Positions 25,001 through 31,112 are shown, numbered from the stretch's first letter. The stretch: DNA of 47,174 nucleotides from Clostridia bacterium (GCA_017631085.1 JAGBTY010000039.1:1-47174), one strand, 5' to 3'. Notes: a model not told the origin generated them from the sequence alone. Made by a program: numbers and translations.

Positions 25001-26014
25001 GTAAAATATGATACCACTATAAAGCTGCCTACTAACAACTATTCACTCACCGGTTGGACGTTTATGGGTTGGACAACTTCCTCGAATGGGTCTGTTGTAT
25101 ATAAAGATGCAGCTTCAGTTAGCAATCTTTCGAGTGTGGATGGAAATACAGTCAATTTGTATGCGGTATGGAAAGCTAACGCCTATACCATCATTTATTC
25201 TGCTAACACTGGTTCGGGTACAATGGCATCTTCAACTCACACTTATGATACCAGTACATCTTTGAGCGCTAATAAATACAATAAAACTGGATATTCGTTT
25301 GTTGGTTGGAATACTTCACCGGATGGAAAAGGAACGTATTATTCAAATAGCGCTTTGGTTAAAAATTTGTGTAATGGTCAGAATGGATCAATTACGCTAT
25401 ATGCTATCTGGGGCATAAATCAATATACTATTTCTTTTGTAACCGGTGGTGGAAGTGCTATTGCTCCCTTGATTTACAATTACGGGGATTTTACTACCGT
25501 ACCTTCTAATCCCACAAGAGCAGGTTATGATTTTGCCGGATGGACATTTGACGATGCAAACTTTGCATTTGGCAATGAAATGCCAACACACAACATTGTA
25601 GCTACTGCAAATTGGACCTATAAGAGCACATACTATGATTCTGGATATGAAGCAAAGAAAATAGATGCTTCTTATACATACGACTATGATTCCTTTGACA
25701 TTTCTGATCTTGCCCCGTTTATGCAAGAAGGATACAAACTTCAATTCTCTGTAGCTGTATATATGTGGGAAGAAGATGAGGGATACCAAGAAATCTATTT
25801 GCGAAATAGCAATGGCTCTAATATTGCTGGAAACTCCGAGTTTGCACATGGTGGTAGCGGAAAAGATGGTGCATGGTGGGAATATTTCACCTTCACCGTT
25901 GATGGAGAAAGCTGCACCAACACCATGTATTTGCGTTATGGTGCACATGGCAAAAGCTCAGATGACTGGTATAGAGGACGTGCTGAAGTTACTGTAACAG
26001 TAATAGAAGAATAA
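19025..26014 (+). CDS. Giant secreted multidomain protein: helical region, GLUG repeats, cohesin-like domain, dockerin, InlB-type repeats
   Basis: A 2329-residue secreted protein. In order: signal peptide (1-30); a helical region (about 60-205) with a hydrophobic stretch LINLAASCFGFGGIAEAI and a heptad-rich segment; more helical sequence to about 515; a repeat domain starting GNGTASDPYLIS with three GLUG-like motifs (GGIAG near 639, 678, 716); an Ig-like domain (about 949-1021); Cys-rich units (NPTC, CSKCG, CTVC, CKVC, CATCG; 1023-1156); a cohesin-like domain (1163-1296); a type I dockerin with both Ca2+ loops, DVNNDGFVDVLD and DVNLDGYVDLSD (1298-1372); ten InlB-type repeats ending LYAQW or similar (1397-2199); and an unknown C-terminal domain. 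No sortase motif is seen. It could be held by a cohesin, for example that of the upstream lipoprotein. Confidence 0.85.
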   Translation: MKKRLFIKLIAVILVIVTLFSTAALTISAASDTSVTVASETKVHGNTGQRRPYTKNLEEINKKLDALTPKEKKWFKDSVKELASAKTADKAAGSIINAMFALASDSDNISKKDVALETGATLINLAASCFGFGGIAEAITGGLLSIFKDKSPSEIQLLKDHLDNQFAIVNEGIYDIRNDISDLSIDIDQSFIEAITEIETAIEAQTAGNNVRAFTSSDNGYFNYNLLKNYLYGNSTDEKNEWASYAYYDKLSRAIAEKKSDAVIEEYYNALYKSLMTSGYERDPYINIMRQYIMDDGYAIYSIQHYYYDWLSYNRDVVQKNGKDAEWEAILFTLDVYRTMLGAEHCVLACNNYFLSQIYLEYGPNPDGEASYEYVNADGSKTIIKYSDLLTDIARLNSEVREKELLDQIVQDIIYILNMENSYTLESIDGDFYTVNNVDSSTFGQVCTGQTIYMNRLSDEICEMFGLDPQKFVYKWSTGETNTGMLTVPENCEILTATLYYDGTEFYSIAFQVNNDNTFCGGNGTASDPYLISTVEQFNKIKVGEESYDNKTGSLYYAIINDIDFSNVDRLPFGNKNTPFNGVLNGDGHTLKNIRVITGEDWECVGLFAKIGSNGSVKNIILENATISGNDHAKHTIFAGGIAGQNEGTIDNCHLKNSIVKIYRYTTQKGGEVTTFAGGIAGGCYGKINNCSLNSSSVEAISERKKERLSYVYVGGIAGSLDANSTMSNVVVEGDSTLRGKTNTTSILLPFTTSAVGFFVAKNDISDHSNIKKAYVTPDTAIYDMLFNLENIGDSELFDNVNLEYGVNSRDDIVFTSSNYHSDFSYNDGNINSEYNYNENQIYTYDEDFLKTTEVYVEDGVEEKKSVLNLSVDGNDGFSLNSYKILGYYGLDTLSSDKVDGEEHLVTVVFNATLVKGSEEESDDSVALTKNVILSVDIPIVVEKIKPTELAIKTMPQTQYSEVGKEILLDRGEFEIVWEDGTKTDVTPEIVGSKTTTSLGTSNVEIAFEGLSTTYEITVECIHKYEDVTKNPTCEYEGYTKQICSKCGDEYTVDGSITNKIEHTIVIKNAVTATCNTNGTGYTGDKWCTVCNKMVEKGTVINVLQHEYEYIDGNSCKCKVCKNDKTTKPHEYTSVENDTSIIYSCATCGYSYTVEKKTITDITRVVVGNSYGLVGSDNEIVVYIKMFNNPGITGVSFRIEYDDRLEYIRYERGDLLLAASEFEVAQANGVIGFVAASPDVHGADGNLLKLVFKLPDNAQVMDSYNISIAYTRKQFTGGQANAIDIVTMDGCITAVTHLPGDVNNDGFVDVLDTALVARYVAISNTKNDELMDEFLESQNYNFSEFYADVNLDGYVDLSDLVIMLQYFVGKNVQELTSNEFEEILNSNNGSLDLESIIVKCYDKNGNRGVYPDLPTPTRPGYRFDGWYLSFDVSDLEAERIEAGDPVYYNPTYLKQTLYAHWTEIYTVKYDINAPSNASSVAGTMEDSLYEYDEKKALSKNGFNIVGWEFKGWATYANGPVVYPDGAEVVGLAHAGETVTLYAVWEANTYTIKFKNNQPTNASGALYGSMDAVECVYDTAITLDKVDYRLTGWTFMGWATSANGNVVYNDGAEIKNLTTVDGDTLTFYAVWKSNSYCVEFNANKPFGASSAITGNISNMDCSYDTTYNLPSTVYSLVGWTFKGWCRNSNGSGELYNPGTSFSNLSSVNGDKIVYYATWEPASYTVTFNANGGSGSMQPSVHIYDTAKALTDIGFTKSGYQFVGWNTKPDGSGQGYSNQAEVVNLVPQGIDSITLYAQWLPNGYIVYYDANGGTGTTPYSTHTYDAQGTLTDNGYSRIGYQFVGWNTKADGSGTNYTNKASILNLVDQGNGSITLYAQWKAHSYTIQFNSNKPSTSSGQIVGTMNNLNCTYDVNASLGNAQYSLTGWTFKGWATSANGTVVYMNNATINNLTSVDGQIITLYAVWEANEYIIAFNANKLSNASGTVQGSMSNLNVKYDTTIKLPTNNYSLTGWTFMGWTTSSNGSVVYKDAASVSNLSSVDGNTVNLYAVWKANAYTIIYSANTGSGTMASSTHTYDTSTSLSANKYNKTGYSFVGWNTSPDGKGTYYSNSALVKNLCNGQNGSITLYAIWGINQYTISFVTGGGSAIAPLIYNYGDFTTVPSNPTRAGYDFAGWTFDDANFAFGNEMPTHNIVATANWTYKSTYYDSGYEAKKIDASYTYDYDSFDISDLAPFMQEGYKLQFSVAVYMWEEDEGYQEIYLRNSNGSNIAGNSEFAHGGSGKDGAWWEYFTFTVDGESCTNTMYLRYGAHGKSSDDWYRGRAEVTVTVIEE

Positions 26015-26033
26015 ACCAAATACATAATTCACC

Positions 26034-26066
26034 AAGAGGGACGAGGAAACTTGTCCCTCTTTTTTA
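26034..26066 (+). terminator. Terminator after the cargo genes
   Basis: AGAGGGAC (26035-26042) pairs with GTCCCTCT (26053-26060), extended by three more pairs to a GAAA loop, followed by six T. Confidence 0.92.
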
Positions 26067-26156
26067 TACTGCAATCACTATCAAATTATATAAAAAGCTT
26101 TAACAGATATCAACACAATAAATGATGTTCTTGAAAGCAAGTTTCGGACTGTTAAG

Positions 26157-26205
26157 AAAGCCGCTATCAAAGGGTGATAATCACGCCGCGATAGCGGCTT
26201 TTTTC
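26157..26205 (+). terminator. Second terminator, element middle
   Basis: AAGCCGCTATC (26158-26168) pairs with GATAGCGGCTT (26190-26200), then T-run. It stands 90 nt beyond the first terminator and isolates the replication genes from the cargo. Confidence 0.88.
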
Positions 26206-26741
26206 TTTTGCGTTCAACGAGGCGAAAAAATTTTTTGAGAAATTTTCAAAAACTTGATGAGATTTTGCTTAAAATTTCCCACTGTATTATTGAAAGCACT
26301 TGAAAAGCTCTTTTGAAAGTTTGAGACGTCCGGATAAAAATTTTCTGCTTTTTTGAAAAAAAGTATAAAAATCGAGAAATTCAAGTGTGATTACAGTTGA
26401 AAGGCAAAGAAAATGCTCACAACGCCGCCTGTTTTTGAAAAATATATTTTGAAATTTTTGCAGAAAAACGGTACTGCACTCTGTCTTTAATGGTCAGAAA
26501 GGCAAAAAGAGTATTTCTCCCCCGCCCAAGCAATCGAAGCGAGTTGTTTTTTGCAAAGTAATAATTTTTTGGATACTTTGCAAAAGAAAGGCTCTATGCT
26601 TCGTCTTTAATGAGCAGAGAGGAATGAAAGCACATTTCAAAGTCTTTCGCAAGCCCGCGCAACCGAATATTCGAAAGCTCGGCATCACAGGATGAACGAA
26701 GCGCGCCGTTCATCTGAGTAATAAAGAAAGGAGGACAAGGT
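26206..26741. other. Non-coding region before the replication genes
   Basis: No gene. It holds two copies of a roughly 60-nt repeat 120 nt apart (26457-26517 and 26577-26637, sharing GTCTTTAATG and a TATTTC/ACATTTC end) and a related AAGGCAAAGAAAATG at 26401. A perfect 12-bp hairpin (26549-26560 with 26574-26585, TTTTGCAAAGTA) and an 8-bp hairpin GATGAACG/CGTTCATC (26691-26714) just upstream of the next ribosome site are also present. A single-strand origin, transfer origin or regulatory region is possible. No good promoter was found. Confidence 0.6.
26457..26637. repeat. Pair of ~60-nt direct repeats at 120-nt spacing
   Basis: 26457-26517 and 26577-26637 align without large gaps: TTTGCAGAAAAACGG against TTTGCAAAAGAAAGG, then CTTTAATGGTCAGAAAGG against CTTTAATGAGCAGAGAGG, then matching purine-rich ends. 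Identity is partial, so this is an old duplication or a set of binding sites. Confidence 0.6.
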
Positions 26742-27050
26742 ATGTTGAACATCAGAGATCTTAGGATCGATCCCGCCTCGCTCGGTGAGAAAAAGCTCCT
26801 TGTGGAGATTATTCCCGCTTACGAGTACAAGGATGGGGTTAAGACCAACAACATCATCGCGCACCGCTACGTCGTTGCACTTCCCAAGCACAATCTTGAG
26901 AAGATCGGCGTTAGAATCGACGGTGAGCAGTTGATGGACAAGACCGAAGATTTTGTCGAAGTTGAGTTTGAGAATCTTGAAGTGGGAGCGTATGAAAAGA
27001 ACGGTTCCGTTCTTCTTACTGCGAAAGCAACAGGTATCAGCTTGGTATAA
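26742..27050 (+). CDS. Small mobile-element protein of unknown function
   Basis: A 102-residue protein preceded by AAAGGAGG. It contains HRYVVALPKHNLEKIGVRIDG and ends EVGAYEKNGSVLLTAKATGISLV. Its position, first before rep, is like that of the small DUF961-type proteins at the head of Tn916 transfer modules, and the alternating beta pattern would fit a small DNA-binding or single-strand-binding fold, but I cannot assign a family. A hairpin sits directly upstream of its ribosome site. It ends 95 nt before the replication origin hairpin. Confidence 0.75.
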   Translation: MLNIRDLRIDPASLGEKKLLVEIIPAYEYKDGVKTNNIIAHRYVVALPKHNLEKIGVRIDGEQLMDKTEDFVEVEFENLEVGAYEKNGSVLLTAKATGISLV

Positions 27051-27087
27051 GACAGACTTTTAAGCTCGCGGTGTCTGCGCGCTGACG

Positions 27088-27145
27088 GGGAGATCAAAAT
27101 TTCCCCTAAAAGAAAATTTCTCCCCGGCGGCAGCGCAGCGCCGCC
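27088..27145. other. Inverted repeats flanking the origin
   Basis: GGGGAGAT (27088-27095) can pair with ATTTCTCCCC (27116-27125), and GGCGGC with GCCGCC (27127-27144) form a second G+C-rich hairpin, both upstream of the origin hairpin. They may be part of the origin or end the preceding transcript. Confidence 0.5.
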
Positions 27146-27194
27146 CTACCATAAGAGTTAGTATTACCTCTTATGGTAGCAAGTAGCATGTAGC
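27146..27194 (+). other. Rolling-circle origin: circovirus-type hairpin with TAGTATTAC and iterons
   Basis: A perfect 12-bp stem (CTACCATAAGAG 27146-27157, CTCTTATGGTAG 27168-27179) encloses the 10-nt loop TTAGTATTAC. The last nine bases, TAGTATTAC (27159-27167), are the conserved nonanucleotide of circovirus origins, nicked by Rep between bases 7 and 8 (here 27165/27166). Immediately downstream GTAGC occurs at 27176, 27183 and 27190, a 7-nt period like Rep-binding iterons. The rep ribosome site starts 12 nt later. The nick site is inferred from the family. Confidence 0.88.
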
Positions 27195-27219
27195 AAAAAT
27201 AAAAAAGGAGGTAACGATT

Positions 27220-28161
27220 ATAGCTACAAAAGAACAATCACGTAAATGGCACATCACAATCAACAATCCGCAAACCTGCGAATTGAACAGAGACCGCATC
27301 TGCGAGATTTTAGCACGGTTTTGCCCAAATTATTACTGTATGGCAGATGAAATCGCCACAACGGGAACCTACCATACACATATATACCTGTATTCAACGT
27401 CAGCAATACGTTTTGATACGATCCAAAGGCGTTTTCCTACGGCTCATATCGAAAAAGCAAACGGAACAACACGTGAAAACCGCGATTATATTCTAAAAAG
27501 CGGAAAGTGGGCTGACACCGAAAAAGCGGAAACCTCGGTAGAGGGGACATTTTACGAATTTGGAGAAGTTCCGAGTGAGTCTGAGGAAAGAGATCCAAGG
27601 ATGCACAAATTAGTTCAAAACGTAAAAGACGGGATGAGTACTACTGAGATCATTGAAGACAACCCGTCATTCGCACTCAGAACGAGAGAGATTGACACGC
27701 TCAGAGATACGCTGATGTCCGAACCATATAAAGCCAAGTACAGAAATGTTGAGGTAATATATTTGTTCGGCGCATCGGGAACCGGCAAGACCAGTGGTAT
27801 CTATAACAAACACCCTGCCTCTGAGATATGTCGTATCACCGACTACGGCAGACGGGATGGAACGCGGTTTGATGCTTATCACGGTCAGGACGTTCTTGTG
27901 TTTGAGGAATTCAATTCTCAAATACCCATCGAAACGATGCTCAATTATCTTGATATTTATCCGTTGCATCTCCCCGCAAGGTATAGCGACAGAGTGGCGT
28001 GTTATACGAAAGTGTATATCACCTCGAACATACCACTCAGTGAGCAATACAAGGCAGAACAACAAAGCAGACCGGAAACGTGGAAGGCATTCCTACGGCG
28101 AATTCACAAGGTTTACGCCTACCACGCCGACGGTGCGGTAGATGAAGTCGATTTCAAGTAA
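27220..28161 (+). CDS. rep: CRESS-DNA-virus-type replication initiator (HUH endonuclease + SF3 helicase)
   Basis: A 313-residue Rep that nicks and rejoins one strand at the origin to start rolling-circle replication, and unwinds DNA. The endonuclease domain shows motif I WHITINNP (10-17), motif II HTHIYL (His52, His54) and motif III RDYILK (catalytic Tyr90, Lys93). The superfamily 3 helicase domain shows Walker A GASGTGKT (184-191), Walker B VLVFEEF (225-231) and motif C VYITSN with Asn270. This is the layout of circovirus Reps and related bacterial plasmid Reps. AGGAGGT (27206-27212) is followed by ATT and ATA, not ATG; no ATG, GTG or TTG lies between the upstream stop and motif I, so initiation at ATA (27220) or ATT (27217) is proposed. 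The first standard codon, TTG at 27283, would remove motif I. Confidence 0.92.
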   Translation: MATKEQSRKWHITINNPQTCELNRDRICEILARFCPNYYCMADEIATTGTYHTHIYLYSTSAIRFDTIQRRFPTAHIEKANGTTRENRDYILKSGKWADTEKAETSVEGTFYEFGEVPSESEERDPRMHKLVQNVKDGMSTTEIIEDNPSFALRTREIDTLRDTLMSEPYKAKYRNVEVIYLFGASGTGKTSGIYNKHPASEICRITDYGRRDGTRFDAYHGQDVLVFEEFNSQIPIETMLNYLDIYPLHLPARYSDRVACYTKVYITSNIPLSEQYKAEQQSRPETWKAFLRRIHKVYAYHADGAVDEVDFK

Positions 28162-28174
28162 GGAGGTATAAAAT

Positions 28175-29488
28175 ATGAGAAACGAGGACAAGGAACGGCT
28201 GAATCGTCAATCTCAAAAGAAATACTTTTTTCACCGTTTGAGGAATGGATGTCGGGCGGTATGGAAGAATACCGTACAAAAAATCATTATGTTTGCCTTT
28301 TATCCCGCCGCCATACTCATTTGGTATTTATTCAAAAACAATCTCGGTCTGGAGGATATTCCTCTGATTTCTCCCGTTTTTATTGTCCTCGTGGATATGA
28401 TGCTTCCGGCATTACTCATCGGCGGCACTTTCGTCATACTCATTCTGTTCGGAACACCTTACGGGTTCAACCAGATGTCAAACGAGTTTCAGCGAATCGG
28501 TATGACGAACTCTGCCGGTGAGGTGCCGATGCTCCTATCACGAGAAAAAGACAAAAAGTATGGCAACGTGGAGATATTAGAATTTGACGGTGTGGGTATT
28601 CCATTAACCGAATGGGAGAAAGAGAGAGGATATATCGAAGCGGCATTAAACGTCAATATCGTCAAGATAATCGAAGGCAGAAACAAGCGAAGGATTTTGC
28701 TCCACGTTATTCCCGCCAATTCGGGATTACCCGATTTCATTGAATGGAACGACAGTTATCTGACCGATGATGACTCCACACTTATTCTCGGAAAAAGCCA
28801 ACTCGGTATGGAGAGCGTGGATCTATCCAAGATCCCCCACATTCTGCTCGGCGGTTCAACCGGTAGTGGCAAAAGCATCCTTCTGAAAGTTCTGCTCGTG
28901 CAGTCCTTAAAGAAAAACGCAATTGTCAGCATAGCAGATTTCAAAGGCGGCGTTGATTTTCCGAGAGTTTGGAACGATAAATGCAAAATGTGCTTTGACG
29001 AGGATACATTGCTCACGCTTCTCACGGAGCTTACCGACGAGTTAGAACGCCGAAAAACGCTATTCAGGGACACCGGATGCGCAAACATAGGCGATTACAA
29101 TAAGCAAAGCGCAGTCCCTCTGCAACGTCATATTTTCGCCTGTGACGAGGTTGCCGAGGTGCTTGACAAAACCGGTTTGACAAAGGAGCAAAAAGAAAGA
29201 ATCGGTCTGATAGAAAACCGACTTTCAATGATCGCACGTCAAGGACGAGCTTTTGGTATCCACCTCATGCTCGCCACACAACGTCCCGACGCAAACATTT
29301 TGTCGGGACAGATCCGCAACAACATCGACTGCCGTGTGTGCGGCAGAGCCGACACCATTCTATCCCAAATCATCCTGGATAACACAACTGCAGCCGAACA
29401 AATTCCGAAGGACAAGGCAGGCAGATTCATTCTCCACGACGGTACGGTATTTCAAGGATTTTGGGTGGATGAAAGTAGCATTTTTTAA
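28175..29488 (+). CDS. FtsK/SpoIIIE-type DNA translocase, coupling-protein-like
   Basis: A 437-residue membrane ATPase similar in plan to Tn916 Orf21 (TcpA-type coupling protein). Two N-terminal membrane helices (about 36-53 and 65-92), an intermediate domain, then the FtsK motor with Walker A GGSTGSGKS (226-234), Walker B HIFACDEVAEV (Asp324, Glu325) and LATQRPDANILSGQIRNNI, typical of the family. No gamma DNA-reading domain is present. It begins 13 nt after rep with AAGGAGG upstream. It probably moves the element's DNA or single strands at the membrane; whether it docks to another element's transfer system is unknown. Confidence 0.92.
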   Translation: MRNEDKERLNRQSQKKYFFHRLRNGCRAVWKNTVQKIIMFAFYPAAILIWYLFKNNLGLEDIPLISPVFIVLVDMMLPALLIGGTFVILILFGTPYGFNQMSNEFQRIGMTNSAGEVPMLLSREKDKKYGNVEILEFDGVGIPLTEWEKERGYIEAALNVNIVKIIEGRNKRRILLHVIPANSGLPDFIEWNDSYLTDDDSTLILGKSQLGMESVDLSKIPHILLGGSTGSGKSILLKVLLVQSLKKNAIVSIADFKGGVDFPRVWNDKCKMCFDEDTLLTLLTELTDELERRKTLFRDTGCANIGDYNKQSAVPLQRHIFACDEVAEVLDKTGLTKEQKERIGLIENRLSMIARQGRAFGIHLMLATQRPDANILSGQIRNNIDCRVCGRADTILSQIILDNTTAAEQIPKDKAGRFILHDGTVFQGFWVDESSIF

Positions 29489-29503
29489 GAAAGGAGGGAG
29501 ATT

Positions 29504-29704
29504 ATAGAGAACGTAAAAGTACCAATTCACCTGAAGGTGACGCTAACGATCAGAGAAGCTGCCGAGTACAGTAATATCGGCATAAACAAGATAGATAAAT
29601 TATTGCGTTCCCCGAATTGTCCGTTCGTTCTGTACGTTGGGACGAAGAAGCTCGTCAAGCGTAAGGAATTCGAGGAATTTCTCGGAAAAGAGCTAATAAT
29701 TTAG
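29504..29704 (+). CDS. xis: Excisionase (Tn916 Xis-like), non-standard start
   Basis: A 66-residue protein that would bend DNA and steer the integrase toward excision. The line VPIHLKVTLTIREAAEY, then NIGINKIDKLL and LVKRKEFEEFL, matches the Tn916 Xis pattern (a winged helix with TLTIEEA and IKRKxFE). AGGAGG (29492-29497) is followed by ATT (29501) and ATA (29504), as in rep, and no ATG, GTG or TTG start precedes the conserved domain. It starts 15 nt after the FtsK-like gene and lies just before int. Confidence 0.85.
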   Translation: MENVKVPIHLKVTLTIREAAEYSNIGINKIDKLLRSPNCPFVLYVGTKKLVKRKEFEEFLGKELII

Positions 29705-29714
29705 GGAAGAACTA

Positions 29715-29743
29715 TTGAAAAATCTATGCCAATGTGATATAAT
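29715..29743 (+). promoter_or_regulatory. Promoter of int
   Basis: TTGAAA (29715-29720), 17-nt spacer, TATAAT (29738-29743). The -10 box is in the loop of a terminator-like hairpin. Confidence 0.83.
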
Positions 29744-29769
29744 GTAATGTGTTGCATTGGCTCTTTTTT
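29728..29769 (+). terminator. Terminator-like hairpin around the int promoter
   Basis: GCCAATG (29728-29734) pairs with CATTGGC (29755-29761), followed by TCTTTTTT. The 20-nt loop contains the int -10 box. It could end rep-ftsK-xis transcripts while letting int transcripts start. The stem is only 7 bp, so strength is uncertain. Confidence 0.5.
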
Positions 29770-29789
29770 CAACAGAGAAAGGAGTTAAT

Positions 29790-30983
29790 ATGGGTAAAAA
29801 CCTGAAAGGCAAAGAAATCGGCAAAGGAATTTGCCAAAGAAAAGACGGTTTATACGTCGCAAGATTTGTAAACCGATACGGCAACCGAACCACTAAATGC
29901 TTTCCTACGATCCCGGAAGCAAAGAATTGGCTTAGCGAAGCGAAATATGCAGACAGTCACGAGGAGGTTTTCGTTCCCTCGGAAATGACCGTTGATGATT
30001 GGTTTAATTTCTGGATTGAGAATATCGTAGGCGATTTAGCACCGAATACTCGGCGCAACTACCGCGAACGGTACAACCGAAATATGAAAGCGATTCTCGG
30101 ACGGCTCAAGCTGAGTGACGTAAGACCGATGCACTGCAAGGCAGTCTTGACCCGTATGGATAAAGACTACGCAGGCTCTACGATTCGCCAAACCTATATT
30201 GCAATGGGAACGATGTTCCGTTCGGCTTTGATGAACGGCTTGATCGCCAAGCACCCGATGGACGGTGTCAGATACACCAAGCCCGTCCGTGCAGTCAGCG
30301 ACATCAAGTTTCTCACCATTGAAGAACAGGAAAAGTTTTTAGAGGTTGCAAAGCGTTCGCACAACTATTTTCAATACGCTCTGATGTTGGAAACGGGATT
30401 GCGCACCAGTGAAATGATTGGTCTTACTTGGGATGCGATTGACTGGAAGAAACGAACTCTGACCGTCAACAAAACCTTAGAGTACAGACACAAGCAGGGA
30501 TATTGGCGTGCAGGACCGCCTAAAACACAACAAAGCTATCGAACCATTCCACTTACCTCAAAGGCTTACGCCATTCTTGAAATGGTTGCGGCAAATGTCG
30601 GTGAGAGGAAGGAGTCCGAAACGCTATCTCAAACGTTAGAGTACATTGACCGCCGTACCGGACAAAACTCGACGCTCGTGATGCGAGATCTCGTGTTCAT
30701 CAATTTCAGAACGGGAGAACCGGCAAAGAACAGCTCCTACGATACACACCTCTACAAGCTCTGCGACGAGGCGGGGATCAAGCGTTTTTCCATGCACGTT
30801 CTCCGTCATACATATGCAACAAGAGCGATTGAGAGAGGTGTGCAGCCAAAGGTTCTGCAAAAGCTGCTCGGTCACGCGAGTATCCAAACCACAATGGACA
30901 GATACGTTCACGTAACAGACGAATCCTTGTCCCAAGCAATCAAGCAATTTGAGGGGACTACTCCACCAAAAATGGTGCAGTAA
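29790..30983 (+). CDS. int: Tyrosine integrase (Tn916 family)
   Basis: A 397-residue site-specific recombinase that integrates and excises the element. An N-terminal arm-binding domain (about 1-60), a core-binding helical domain (about 65-165) and the catalytic domain with Arg205 (ETGLRTSEMIGLTW), Lys245, His336-x-x-Arg339 (HVLRHTYATRA), His362 (LLGHASIQTTMDRY) and nucleophile Tyr372 are all visible; nothing is missing. ATG 29790 with AAAGGAG 5 nt upstream is preferred over an in-frame ATG at 29757. Arm-type repeats begin at its stop codon. It ends 147 nt before ychF, the proposed target. Confidence 0.96.
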   Translation: MGKNLKGKEIGKGICQRKDGLYVARFVNRYGNRTTKCFPTIPEAKNWLSEAKYADSHEEVFVPSEMTVDDWFNFWIENIVGDLAPNTRRNYRERYNRNMKAILGRLKLSDVRPMHCKAVLTRMDKDYAGSTIRQTYIAMGTMFRSALMNGLIAKHPMDGVRYTKPVRAVSDIKFLTIEEQEKFLEVAKRSHNYFQYALMLETGLRTSEMIGLTWDAIDWKKRTLTVNKTLEYRHKQGYWRAGPPKTQQSYRTIPLTSKAYAILEMVAANVGERKESETLSQTLEYIDRRTGQNSTLVMRDLVFINFRTGEPAKNSSYDTHLYKLCDEAGIKRFSMHVLRHTYATRAIERGVQPKVLQKLLGHASIQTTMDRYVHVTDESLSQAIKQFEGTTPPKMVQ

Positions 30984-31081
30984 TGGTACAAAAAATGGTA
31001 CACCTCAAAATGAAGTTACAAAAAATCGTATCCTAAAAATGCTCGGAAATCGTTAAAAATGGTACAGTAATGGTAAAGTAA
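30972..31081. repeat. Arm-type repeats near the right end
   Basis: ATGGTGCAGTAATGGTAC at 30972-30989 (overlapping the int stop), ATGGTAC at 30995-31001, and ATGGTACAGTAA joined to ATGGTAAAGTAA at 31059-31081. The same words occur at 15411-15463 inside the left end, as expected for integrase arm sites. Confidence 0.65.
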
Positions 31082-31112
31082 CGCATTTTCGAGGCGAAAA
31101 ACCTTGTAAAAT

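Noticed and set aside
31084-31090. Heptamer CATTTTC shared by 15289-15295 and the right end as the att core
   Set aside because: Seven bases is near chance, and the longer match of the ychF start with conserved ribosome-site spacing explains the junction better.
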